From Hyphomicrobiales bacterium (GTDB taxonomy: Bacteria > Pseudomonadota > Alphaproteobacteria > Rhizobiales > SZUA-8), in the NCBI GenBank assembly GCA_003232175.1, contig QILX01000240.1, positions 1 through 11,354 on the forward strand: 11,354 bases of DNA, in the 5' to 3' direction. The notes under the pieces are model-generated. The model saw nothing but the letters and a program-made list of their open reading frames with translations, did not search any database and was not told the origin of the DNA. The translations under genes were made by a program, and so were the position numbers. Numbering within the stretch: the first letter of the stretch is position 1; each line of letters begins with the position of its first letter. Shown in pieces: positions 1-6,868 of the stretch.

Positions 1-49
1 TCTGCTCGAACTCTTGACCGAGCATGGTGTTGGCACTTTAATTGCTTAA
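1..49 (+). CDS. argB: C-terminal tail of an upstream gene, probably acetylglutamate kinase (partial)
   Basis: The frame starting at base 2 reads LLELLTEHGVGTLIA and stops at a TAA at 47-49, 10 bp before the next gene. This resembles the conserved C-terminus of ArgB, where alphaproteobacterial enzymes usually end in a 'LLLELFTEHGAGTLI'-type peptide that closes the kinase fold. ArgB phosphorylates N-acetylglutamate in arginine synthesis in the cytoplasm. Only 15 residues are visible, so the call rests on this one peptide remembered from the family. In many alphaproteobacteria argB lies beside the HAD nucleotidase gene; here that gene is about 5 kb away on the other strand. Confidence 0.5.
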   Translation, partial: LLELLTEHGVGTLIA

Positions 50-59
50 ACGGTAGCAA

Positions 60-1093
60 ATGATGACAAAGACAATCCCCTACCTTCTGGCATTGGCAAT
101 CATCGGCCTGGGTGTTTTCACAGCCTCCGGGGCCAGTGCCAATTATCGCCTGTGCAACGAGACAAGTTATGTCGTTGATGCGGCCATTGGCGTGCAATCG
201 CGCGGCAATGTCACCACCAGGGGCTGGTTTCAGATCGTGCCCGGGCAATGCCGTGTGGTGGTTCAGGGGCCGCTGGATGCCGACAAATATTTTGTCCACA
301 GCCGGGTGCCGGACTTTTACGACTACAGCCTCACCCAGTTTGAAACCGGCAATCGGTTTTGCGTTGCGTCGGGGGTGGCGATTTTCTCATTGCCGGGGCG
401 ACCAATTGCAACAATCCATCTTATCGCCTGGAAAGTTTTGTCGACGTTCAGCCCAAGAAAGAAGGCGATGATTTCCGGCTGACCCTGTCCGAGGAAGCAA
501 GCTTCGACCGCAAGCAGGCCGCCATCGCCGGCACGCAAAGGCTGCTCGGCATGCTCGGCTACGATGCGGGGCCCGTGGACGGGGTAATGGGCGCAACCTC
601 CAAGGCGGCGCTTGACCGCTTCCTGGCCGCCGCCGGCATACAACCCGAAAACAAGACCGGCCCCCAGGTTTTCCAGGCGCTTTCCGCTGAAATTCGCGCC
701 AAGCAGGCCGGCGTGGGCCTGCAAATCTGCAACGAAACCCGCCACCTTGTCTGGACGGCAATCGGCATTCCCGAGCAGGGGGGAATTACTTCCAAGGGCT
801 GGTATAAAATCGGCTCCGGCGAATGTGTGCGCCCCCACAAACAGCCTCTGGACGGCCAGGTGATCTACAGTTTCGGCGAAGCGGTGGACGAAAACGGCCC
901 CATTATCAGCGCCGACAATATTCCTCTGATTTGGGATGGCGACCAGGTCCTGTGCACAAAATCGACGCGGTTCTCGGTTCGGGTCCACGAAAATTGCGAA
1001 GCCCAGGGCCTGACACCGACACGGTTCCGCCGCATCGACCTCAGAGGCGCCAAGAGCCAGACGATCCGCTACACAGAACCTGGCGGGGGATGA
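60..1093 (+). pseudogene. Secreted DUF1036 / peptidoglycan-binding / DUF1036 protein, split by a -1 frameshift
   Basis: Two overlapping frames together encode one protein of about 344 residues. The first frame (60-482) begins with a signal peptide: MMTK, a hydrophobic stretch, then a likely cleavage after ASGASA. It continues into a first DUF1036 domain with the motifs LCNETSYVVDAAIG, GWFQIVPGQC and FCVAS. The homology then jumps to the other frame at about 374 (GGDFLIAG...CNNPSYRLESFVDV) and runs to the TGA at 1091-1093. That part holds a PG_binding_1-like segment (IAGTQRLLGMLGYDAGPVDG, coded around 522-640) and a second DUF1036 domain (ICNETRHLVWTAIGI, GWYKIGSGEC). The break falls in GGGGG at 371-375; one extra G would restore a single frame. 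As read, the first frame gives only a 140-residue product with an unrelated tail. DUF1036 has no assigned biochemical role; the signal peptide and peptidoglycan-binding domain point to the periplasm. No good ribosome binding site precedes the ATGATG start. A sequencing error, a real pseudogene or recoding are all possible. Confidence 0.75.
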
Positions 1094-1143
1094 TTTTCCC
1101 AAAGGCAAGCCGCCCCGCGATGCTTAGTCGTCAGTGATAGGCC

Positions 1144-1288
1144 GCGCCAATCCGAAGAGTCTTTTCGTTGATTAAGTCTGTGCCATCCCGCTCCCCCACC
1201 CGGCCACCCATCAAGGATACTCATGTGGGTTGGCACAGACTTTTCTTAATCAACAAAATGACTCTTCGGGATGGCGTGAGACTTAATC
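1144..1288. repeat. Nested imperfect inverted repeat between the DUF1036 gene and truA
   Basis: The left arm at about 1151-1190 contains CCGAAGAGTC, GTTGATTAAG and TCTGTGCCATCCCG. The right arm at about 1225-1271 is its reverse complement, with one extra base and a 5-base insertion: TGGCACAGAC at 1231-1240, CTTAATCAAC around 1245-1254, GACTCTTCGG at 1260-1269. Short CCCAC/GTGGG stretches (1195-1199 and 1225-1229) extend the stem inward, leaving a loop of about 25 bases. A third partial copy, GGGATGGC...AGACTTAATC at 1269-1288, again pairs with the inner half of the left arm. The transcript could form a hairpin of about 40 bp. No T-run follows on either strand, so it is not a standard terminator. 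The form suggests a small non-coding mobile or REP-like element. Confidence 0.8.
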
Positions 1289-1307
1289 AGGAAAAAAATC
1301 CTAACCC

Positions 1308-2209
1308 ATGACCCGCTACAAGCTCACAATCGAATATGACGGAACGCCGTTCTCAGGTTGGCAGGCCCAGACCGGAAAAACTTCGGTGCAGCAGCATCTC
1401 GAAGACGCCATTTTCGCGTTTTCCGGCGAGGCCGTAACGGTGTTTGGCGCCGGGCGTACCGATGCCGGCGTCCATGCACTGGGCCAGGTGGCTCATTTCG
1501 ATCTCAGCCGTGGCTGGCCGGCCAAAACCCTGGCCAGTGCGCTCAACCAGCATCTCAAGCCCGCCCCCATCGCTATCCTCACCGCAAAACGCGTGGACGA
1601 TGGGTTCAACGCCAGGTTCTCGGCCATCCAGCGCCACTACCGTTATTTAATCATCAACCGGCGAGCAAGACTGGCCCTTGGCGCCGACCGCGCCTGGCAT
1701 TGAATGAAGACGCCATGGACACAGCGGCCAAGGCCCTGCTCGGCCACCACGACTTTACAACCTTTCGTTCAATCAACTGCCAGTCCAAATCCCCTATTAA
1801 GACCCTGGACGCAATTTCAGTCACCCGCACCGGCGATAACATTGAAATCCGCCTTGCTGCGCGGTCTTTCATGCATCGGCAGGTGCGATCGATCGCCGGC
1901 AGCCTTAAATTTGTTGGCGAAGGCAAATGGCCGGTTGCCGCCATGGCTGAGGTGCTGACGGCCCGGGATCGGTCGCAATGTGGGGCGGTGGCGCCCGCGG
2001 CAGGGCTTTATCTAACCCGTGTAGACTATCCAGATGACAGCGGTATTCTGGGCCCTGGCCTACACCAGTCCCATGGACCTGAAAATCAGCCCGCTGATCA
2101 AAAGGCTGGTCAGAATATCAAAGACGATAATGCCGATGGCATTGACCCAGGATGTGGCCAGGGCGGCACGGGTCAAAAACGTGGTGAACCACAGAACGAA
2201 CAGGATTGA
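1308..2209 (+). pseudogene. truA: tRNA pseudouridine(38-40) synthase TruA, reading frame interrupted
   Basis: TruA isomerises uridines 38-40 in the anticodon stem-loop of several tRNAs. The first frame (1308-1703) gives the N-terminal half: YKLTIEYDGTPFSGWQAQ, then the catalytic motif GAGRTDAGVHALGQVAHF with the nucleophile Asp52, ending RAWH and a TGA at 1701-1703. The rest lies in another frame from about 1700: LNEDAMDTAAKALLGHHDFT, SFMHRQVRSIAGSLKFVGEG, ARDRSQCGAVAP and GLYLTRVDYP. Family members have about four residues between the RAWH-type His and the Leu that starts the second half, and these are missing here, so about 13 bp appear lost. An ATG at 1715 in the second frame, 11 bp after the stop, could restart translation. 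TruA homology ends near 2033, but the frame runs on to 2209 and overlaps the convergent membrane protein gene. The likely intact length is about 245 residues. No strong ribosome binding site sits at normal spacing; AGGA at 1289-1292 is far from the ATG. Confidence 0.85.
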
Positions 2210-2623
2210 AATCATCGTCACCATGTTCGTTAATCCGGTGGCATCGGACAACAGGGCGGAAAAAACCGCAGAAGGCAACAAGACGCAGACCACCAGTACC
2301 GATGACCAGTTATAGGCGATCACAAACAACCCGTAACGGGTGCTGAGCCCCAGAAGACGGACAACGACGATCATCATCAGTGGGAAGGCAATCCATTGCA
2401 CCGTGACGGTCAGGGCATTGGCGAAAAGATAGCTCCCGCTGACTTCCCCGCCGGCCCTGAGAATGGTGCTGAGTAAATTCACCGGCGCGACAAAGGCAAT
2501 CGCGGCGAATGAGCGCCAGAACGCCGGCTCGGAATTGGGGAAGCGGGAAATCGCCGTCTCGTCACGGCAGGCCAAACCCCAGGCGCCTCGCAAGGCGGCT
2601 TCAATTTCGGTGATTTTAAACAT
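2060..2623 (-). CDS. YIP1-like five-helix inner-membrane protein of unknown function
   Basis: This is a 187-residue protein starting at the ATG at 2621-2623, 9 bp after the dapE stop, so it is probably translated from the same transcript. A TTG codon just upstream is a weaker start. It has a soluble N-terminus of about 35 residues (FKITEIEAALRGAWGLACRD, then a proline-containing stretch), followed by about five hydrophobic segments near residues 36-56, 67-90, 98-125, 131-150 and 158-182. The short RxxxG-type loops and overall layout resemble the YIP1/DUF1282 class, as far as I can judge without a profile search. Membrane proteins of this kind sit beside dapE in some alphaproteobacteria. There is no evidence for a function in lysine synthesis beyond position. 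Its last 150 bases overlap the open frame of the convergent truA. Confidence 0.7.
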   Translation of the reverse strand: MFKITEIEAALRGAWGLACRDETAISRFPNSEPAFWRSFAAIAFVAPVNLLSTILRAGGEVSGSYLFANALTVTVQWIAFPLMMIVVVRLLGLSTRYGLFVIAYNWSSVLVVCVLLPSAVFSALLSDATGLTNMVTMISILFVLWFTTFLTRAALATSWVNAIGIIVFDILTSLLISGLIFRSMGLV

Positions 2624-2632
2624 CAAGTTGTT

Positions 2633-3799
2633 TCAATCCGGTTGTTCGAAATAGCGCTCTAGAATCAAACGATAGACACAGGCAAGGGTTTCCAGATCGG
2701 AAACCGGCACATATTCATCGACTTGATGCATGCTCCGGCCGACCAGGCCAAATTCGACCACCGGACAGTATTTGGTGACAAACCGGGCGTCCGATGTGCC
2801 CCCGCCCGTGGTCAGCTCCGGTTCGATGCCGATGGTGTCTTTTACCGCCTTGGCGACCAGATTGGTAAAGGTACCGGTCGCGGTAATAAAGCTCTGGGCG
2901 TTCGAGCTGGTCTTAAGTTGCCAGGAAGTAGCGCCCGCAGCGGCAACAGCATTCAACCTGCGGCGAAGCTCCACCTCAAGGCCGGCGCTCGTCCACCGGT
3001 CGTTGAACCGGCAGTTGAAAAGAATTTCAACCCGGCCCGGAATGATGTTCACCGCCGTGTTGGCCGCATCAATCGAAGTGATTTGCAGATTGCTGGCTTC
3101 AAAATTGCCGGTGCCCTCATCCAGGGGCTCGGTGAGCGCCGCGATCAGGTCCAGGGCCATGGGGATTGGGTTGGCGGCACGGGCCGGATAGGCCACGTGC
3201 CCCTGCTTGCCGCGCACCGTAAGATGCCCGTTCAAGCTGCCGCGCCGCCCGATTTTGGCAACATCACCAAGAGTATTCACCCCCGTAGGCTCCCCCACCA
3301 GGCAATGATCCGGCGTGTGGCCGTTTTCCGCCATCCACTCCAGAACCTTCACCGTCCCGTTTACCGCGGGGCCTTCTTCGTCGCCGGTGAGCAACAGGCT
3401 GACCGAACCGGACAGGGTCGCGCCGCCGGCATCGATCAGGCCCAGGACCGCGGCGATAAACGCCGCCACGCCACCCTTCATATCCTCGGTCCCGCGACCG
3501 ATCATTTTACCATCGGCTATGTCACCGGCAAATGGCGGCGACGACCACGCCGAAGTCTCTCCCGGCGGCACAACATCAAGATGGCCGGCAAAACAAAAAT
3601 GCGGCGATCCCGTCCCCAGCCGCGCGAATAAATTGTCGACCGGTGCCGTGCCATCGGCTTCGAAAACCAGGCGATGGCAGTCAAAGCCACACGGTGCCAG
3701 CCAGCCAGCAGCCAGATCAAGCGCCGCGCCGGCATCGGGCGTGACACTCGGGCAACGGACCAGCGCGCCCAGAAGGCGCGTCACATCGGGTGTCGTCAT
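2633..3799 (-). CDS. dapE: Succinyl-diaminopimelate desuccinylase
   Basis: DapE hydrolyses N-succinyl-L,L-diaminopimelate to succinate and L,L-diaminopimelate in the succinylase route to lysine and peptidoglycan precursors; it is a cytosolic dinuclear zinc amidase of the M20 family. All expected metal and catalytic residues are visible (numbered from the ATG at 3799): FAGHLDVVPPG with His73 and Asp75, GRGTEDMKGG with bridging Asp106, TGDEEG with catalytic Glu141 and Glu142, VGEPT with Glu170, and SMHQVDEYV with His358. The dimerisation domain lies between, at about residues 176-290, and GGGTSDARF is present near 333-340. The length of 388 residues is normal for the family. The frame also offers a TTG at 3811 and a GTG at 3802. 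The AGAGG overlapping the dapD stop sits too close to the TTG and fits the GTG or ATG better. It lies 18 bp downstream of dapD. Confidence 0.95.
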   Translation of the reverse strand: MTTPDVTRLLGALVRCPSVTPDAGAALDLAAGWLAPCGFDCHRLVFEADGTAPVDNLFARLGTGSPHFCFAGHLDVVPPGETSAWSSPPFAGDIADGKMIGRGTEDMKGGVAAFIAAVLGLIDAGGATLSGSVSLLLTGDEEGPAVNGTVKVLEWMAENGHTPDHCLVGEPTGVNTLGDVAKIGRRGSLNGHLTVRGKQGHVAYPARAANPIPMALDLIAALTEPLDEGTGNFEASNLQITSIDAANTAVNIIPGRVEILFNCRFNDRWTSAGLEVELRRRLNAVAAAGATSWQLKTSSNAQSFITATGTFTNLVAKAVKDTIGIEPELTTGGGTSDARFVTKYCPVVEFGLVGRSMHQVDEYVPVSDLETLACVYRLILERYFEQPD

Positions 3800-3817
3800 C
3801 ACCGCTGGCAAACCTCT

Positions 3818-4657
3818 TTAATCCCGCAGGAGTTCATTGATCGAGGTCTTGGACCGTGTGCGTGCATCGACCTGTTTGACGATCACGGCGCAATAAAGGT
3901 TTGGCCCCGGTGTACCGTCGGGCAGGGGTTTGCCTGGAAGGCTACCCGAAACCACCACTGAATAAGCCGGCACCCGGCCCATGTGGACCTCGCCCGTAGC
4001 CCGGTCGACAATCTTGGTCGAGGCGCCGATATAGACCCCCATGGAGAGCACCGCGCCCTCTTCGACATGTACCCCTTCAGCGACCTCGGAGCGGGCGCCG
4101 ATGAAACAATTATCCTCGATGATCACCGGCTCGGCTTGCAGCGGCTCCAGGACCCCGCCAATACCCGCGCCGCCGGATATATGGACATTCTTGCCAATCT
4201 GGGCGCAGGAGCCAACGGTGGCCCAGGTATCGACCATGGTGCCGCTATCGACACGGGCCCCAAGATTGACAAATGACGGCATCAGCACCACCCCGGGGGC
4301 AATATAGGCCGAGCGCCTCACTACCGCATGGGGCACGGCGCGAAAGCCAGCATCACGGAACCGGTTTTCCCCCCAACCTTCGAATTTGGACGGCACTTTG
4401 TCCCACCACGTACCGCCGCCCGGGCCGCCGGCAATGGGCGCCATGTCGTTCAGCCGGAAGGACAATAGCACCGCCTTTTTCAGCCATTGATTGGTTTGCC
4501 ACCGACCATCAATTTTCTCTGCCACCCGGACTTTGCCTTCATCCAGCAAATCAAGCGCCTGGTTTACCGCGTCACGAATCTCACCGGTGGTATTGAATGT
4601 GATATTTTCGCGGTTCTCGAAGGCTTTATCAATAGTAGCCTGAAGGGCAGCGGTCAT
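3818..4657 (-). CDS. dapD: 2,3,4,5-tetrahydropyridine-2,6-dicarboxylate N-succinyltransferase
   Basis: DapD transfers succinyl from succinyl-CoA to tetrahydrodipicolinate, the committed step of the succinylase branch of the diaminopimelate/lysine pathway. The 279-residue length is typical. An alpha-helical N-terminal domain (residues 1-105, with NQWLKKAVLLSFRLND) is followed by a left-handed beta-helix of hexapeptide repeats at about 110-235 (SAYIAPGVVLMPSFVNLGARVDSGTMV, then EDNCFIGARSEVAEGVHVEEGAVLS). Asp143 in MVDTW and Glu191 in ARSEVAEG correspond in position to the catalytic pair Asp141/Glu189 described for the family. The C-terminal part (PGKPLPDGTPGPNLYCAVIVKQVD) is also typical. A strong ribosome binding site, AGGAGA, lies 7 bp before the ATG. 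DapE follows by 18 bp. An inverted repeat occupies the leader just upstream. Confidence 0.96.
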   Translation of the reverse strand: MTAALQATIDKAFENRENITFNTTGEIRDAVNQALDLLDEGKVRVAEKIDGRWQTNQWLKKAVLLSFRLNDMAPIAGGPGGGTWWDKVPSKFEGWGENRFRDAGFRAVPHAVVRRSAYIAPGVVLMPSFVNLGARVDSGTMVDTWATVGSCAQIGKNVHISGGAGIGGVLEPLQAEPVIIEDNCFIGARSEVAEGVHVEEGAVLSMGVYIGASTKIVDRATGEVHMGRVPAYSVVVSGSLPGKPLPDGTPGPNLYCAVIVKQVDARTRSKTSINELLRD

Positions 4658-4668
4658 TTGTCGTCTCC

Positions 4669-4716
4669 TAATGTGCCCTTGGGCTCAAATATTATTGGGT
4701 TGCAAAGCGCACATTA
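4669..4716 (-). promoter_or_regulatory. Inverted repeat in the dapD leader
   Basis: TAATGTGC at 4669-4676 and GCACATTA at 4709-4716 are perfect 8-base inverted repeats with a 32-base spacer that contains AT-rich sequence and a GCCCTTGGGC palindrome. In the dapD transcript the 3' arm lies directly against the AGGAGA ribosome binding site, so a stem there could affect dapD translation or mark a processing site between the nucleotidase and dapD. It is too small for a lysine riboswitch. It could also be a chance match. Confidence 0.35.
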
Positions 4717-4746
4717 CCAAGGTCTGCGGCGATGTCGAGCCATGGC

Positions 4747-5454
4747 TTACTCCTGCCTCTTGACCGACAAAACTTCCGCAAGAAAGGCGCCAAGATTATC
4801 GGTCCGGTGGTCGATATGGGGGGCATCCGCACCGTCATTCTCCCAATTGGCGCGGGCGGAACGATCCTCGCCGCCGGTCACCAGGATTGTTCTCATGCCC
4901 AGTTTGTGGGGAACCTGAAGGTTGCGGGCCAGATCCTCGAACATAGCTGAAGCCTTCGGTTCGGTCCCGGTTGCGGTTAAAAACAGCTGGTAGGGCCTGG
5001 CGTCTGGCTTGGGGGTAAACTCCGCCGCGACAATATCGAACATATCTTCGAACACATGGGAAATGCCGAGCCGGTCCGAAACGTCCTCGGCGTGACGCCT
5101 TGAGCCGTTGGTAAAAATGAATTTCCGCCCCGGAAGCGCGGCAAGGGATTCAGCCAGCATCGCATCGGGTGTAAGTACGCTGTGGTCGATGTCATGCACG
5201 TGGTCGAGGAAGGCATGGGGGTCCATTGCGTGCTCGGTCATCAGGCCACGCAATGTTGTGCCATAGGTGCGGTAATAGTGTTTTTGCAGACCTTTGGCTT
5301 CTTCCAATGACATATCCAATTTATCGCTAATGAACTCGCCCATTTTTGCGTCAATTTGAGCAAAAAGTGCATTTGTCGGCGGGTACAAAGTGTTATCGAG
5401 GTCAAAAATCCAGGTGTTCACCTGCTCAAATTCACCAAAAAGGTTCGCCGGCAT
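4747..5454 (-). CDS. HAD-family pyrimidine 5'-nucleotidase
   Basis: This 235-residue cytosolic phosphatase is of the pyrimidine 5'-nucleotidase subgroup of the haloacid dehalogenase superfamily, which removes phosphate from small phosphorylated substrates such as UMP; the true substrate is not shown by sequence. Motif I is IFDLDNTLYPP, with nucleophile Asp18 and acid/base Asp20. Motif II is FTNGS with Thr115. Motif III is the Lys149 of FTPKPD. Motif IV is MFEDLARNL with Glu173 and Asp174. The helical cap domain lies at about residues 25-105 and includes HYYRTYGTTLRGLM, a hallmark of this subgroup. A GAGGA element lies about 9 bp before the ATG. It is the first gene of the leftward set, with 89 bp to dapD, and is commonly found beside dapD in alphaproteobacteria, though no role in lysine synthesis is established. 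Confidence 0.9.
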   Translation of the reverse strand: MPANLFGEFEQVNTWIFDLDNTLYPPTNALFAQIDAKMGEFISDKLDMSLEEAKGLQKHYYRTYGTTLRGLMTEHAMDPHAFLDHVHDIDHSVLTPDAMLAESLAALPGRKFIFTNGSRRHAEDVSDRLGISHVFEDMFDIVAAEFTPKPDARPYQLFLTATGTEPKASAMFEDLARNLQVPHKLGMRTILVTGGEDRSARANWENDGADAPHIDHRTDNLGAFLAEVLSVKRQE

Positions 5455-5504
5455 TGAAGGTTTCCTCGTTCGTTCATTGCGTTGATAAAGTCCTGTTGCG
5501 GCAG

Positions 5505-5552
5505 TAAGTCCGCCTTAAGACCAATTGTGTAGATTTGCCATCCTCGGACTTA
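5505..5552. promoter_or_regulatory. Inverted repeat in the divergent intergenic region
   Basis: TAAGTCCG at 5505-5512 and CGGACTTA at 5545-5552 form a perfect 8-base inverted repeat, separated by 32 bases, within the 118 bp between the divergent nucleotidase and PAS-GAF genes. This region must hold both promoters. I cannot assign -35 and -10 boxes convincingly; TTGATA at 5482-5487 is only a candidate. The repeat could be an operator or a chance match. Confidence 0.3.
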
Positions 5553-5572
5553 GCGTATTTAGGGACGAAGGT

Positions 5573-6868
5573 ATGGTACAGGTTTCGGCCAGGATCGAGA
5601 ATGAGAATACCGCGACATTGGACGTAGTTGCGATTGTATCTCATCATCATGGTCCGGCATGTCTGTTTGACACATCGCGACGACCAATCCTCACAAATGG
5701 CAGCTGGCTCGAAGCCGGGTTTCCCGACGTGGAAAATTCCACCGGAACCAAAAAATGTTCACTCCCCGGTCAGCTGGCTGTGGATTTGCGAAAATCCTCG
5801 ATGACCGGAATGGCCGGCGTCTCGACGGTCCGTTTGCCAGGCCAAATGCAACCAGGCCATGGACAGAGCGCAATAATCGGCTCATCTTTCGAGTTCTCGA
5901 TATTACCGGTCGTAACGGAAAACGCGCCCGCTTTTCTGGTGTTGGGAACCAACCTGACCACCGCCGATGCCCTGCAGGCCGCCCTGGTGGAAAGCCGCAA
6001 TTTTCATCGCGCTTTCGCCGCCTGCTCGGCCGATTTCATCTGGCAGGTCGATAGCGGCGGGGTAGTGGATTATTGCGGCCCCCGGGGTCTGCTCGATTAC
6101 GATCCCGACGAGATATTCGGATCTCCGATCACCCGGTTTTTCACTGATCCGAAAGAAGCCGAGGCCAGCCTGGTTTTTCTGAACCGGGAGCCCATGTGGG
6201 AACACGAAGTCTGGCTTTCGGATAAATCCGGAGAGAGCCACTGCTTCCTGGTGAGCTCGGTTCCGGTGACCGACGCTCAAACCCAATGGCGGGGCGCCCG
6301 CGGTGTAGCACGTGAAATCACCGAACAGCGTGAACGCGAGGCGGAGTTGAAAAGAGCCCGCTTTTCCGAGAGAATGGTAAATTCAGTATTGTATGCAATG
6401 CGCAGCGAGGTTGATCCCCGGTCTATCCTCGACGCCGCCACGATCGTTGCCGCCGACACCGCCGAACTCGACATCTGCGTTGTGGCAAGATCCACCAACG
6501 GCGGGTCTCTGGAATGGACTGCTACGACCCTGCCTGGTCCGGCGATGCAAAGCGGTTTTGCAGACTTTTCCGCATCCCTGCTGGCGCGAATGGAAGAAGC
6601 CACCACTACTCCCATACGCGGATTGATCCGATATCAGACCGAGGCGGGAAATTTTCTCATCGCCGTGACCTCCAATGACAGAGTGGCAAATGGCGCCGTC
6701 GCGTTTGGCCGCGATGCCCGCGACAACGGCACGGGCACGGATCAAGAATGGTCGTCAGAAGATGAGCACATAATCCGGGCCATGGCCGAACAATTGGGAA
6801 CGTCTCTGGCTCAATATGAGTTGGTTGAGAAACTGCGGCAGGACGCAAATATCAAACATGGCGGCTAA
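5573..6868 (+). CDS. Cytoplasmic PAS-PAS-GAF sensor protein without an output domain
   Basis: The 431-residue product starts at the ATG at 5573, preceded by AGGGA 7 bp upstream; a TTG at 5525 in the same frame has no supporting site. No membrane segment or signal peptide is seen. Residues about 20-128 look like a degenerate PAS domain (GPACLFDTSRRPILTNGSWLEAGF...). A clear PAS/PAC follows at about 140-252 (RNFHRAFAACSADFIWQVDSGG, FGSPITRFF, ARGVAREITEQREREAELKRA), then a short helical linker and a GAF-like domain at about 265-418. The protein ends EKLRQDANIKHGG, just where related sensors often continue into a GGDEF or kinase domain. No GGDEF, EAL, histidine kinase or DNA-binding motif is present. 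The stop overlaps the next gene by 11 bp, so the DUF2336 protein is the most likely partner. No ligand can be assigned. Confidence 0.75.
   Translation: MVQVSARIENENTATLDVVAIVSHHHGPACLFDTSRRPILTNGSWLEAGFPDVENSTGTKKCSLPGQLAVDLRKSSMTGMAGVSTVRLPGQMQPGHGQSAIIGSSFEFSILPVVTENAPAFLVLGTNLTTADALQAALVESRNFHRAFAACSADFIWQVDSGGVVDYCGPRGLLDYDPDEIFGSPITRFFTDPKEAEASLVFLNREPMWEHEVWLSDKSGESHCFLVSSVPVTDAQTQWRGARGVAREITEQREREAELKRARFSERMVNSVLYAMRSEVDPRSILDAATIVAADTAELDICVVARSTNGGSLEWTATTLPGPAMQSGFADFSASLLARMEEATTTPIRGLIRYQTEAGNFLIAVTSNDRVANGAVAFGRDARDNGTGTDQEWSSEDEHIIRAMAEQLGTSLAQYELVEKLRQDANIKHGG

Noticed and set aside
323..1108. 261-codon open frame on the - strand opposite the DUF1036 gene
   Set aside because: The + strand carries recognisable DUF1036 and peptidoglycan-binding motifs; the antisense translation shows no family features and has the look of a GC-rich shadow frame.
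1144..1288. The palindrome as an intrinsic terminator
   Set aside because: No T-run follows either arm in either direction, and the stem is far longer than normal terminators.
2723..3631. 302-codon open frame on the + strand opposite dapE
   Set aside because: dapE is unmistakable on the other strand, with all its metal ligands; the antisense frame is rich in Arg, Gly and Pro and has no motifs.
4658..4746. Lysine riboswitch upstream of dapD
   Set aside because: Only 89 bp separate dapD from the upstream gene, and I see just one simple stem rather than the five-helix junction of about 170 bases.
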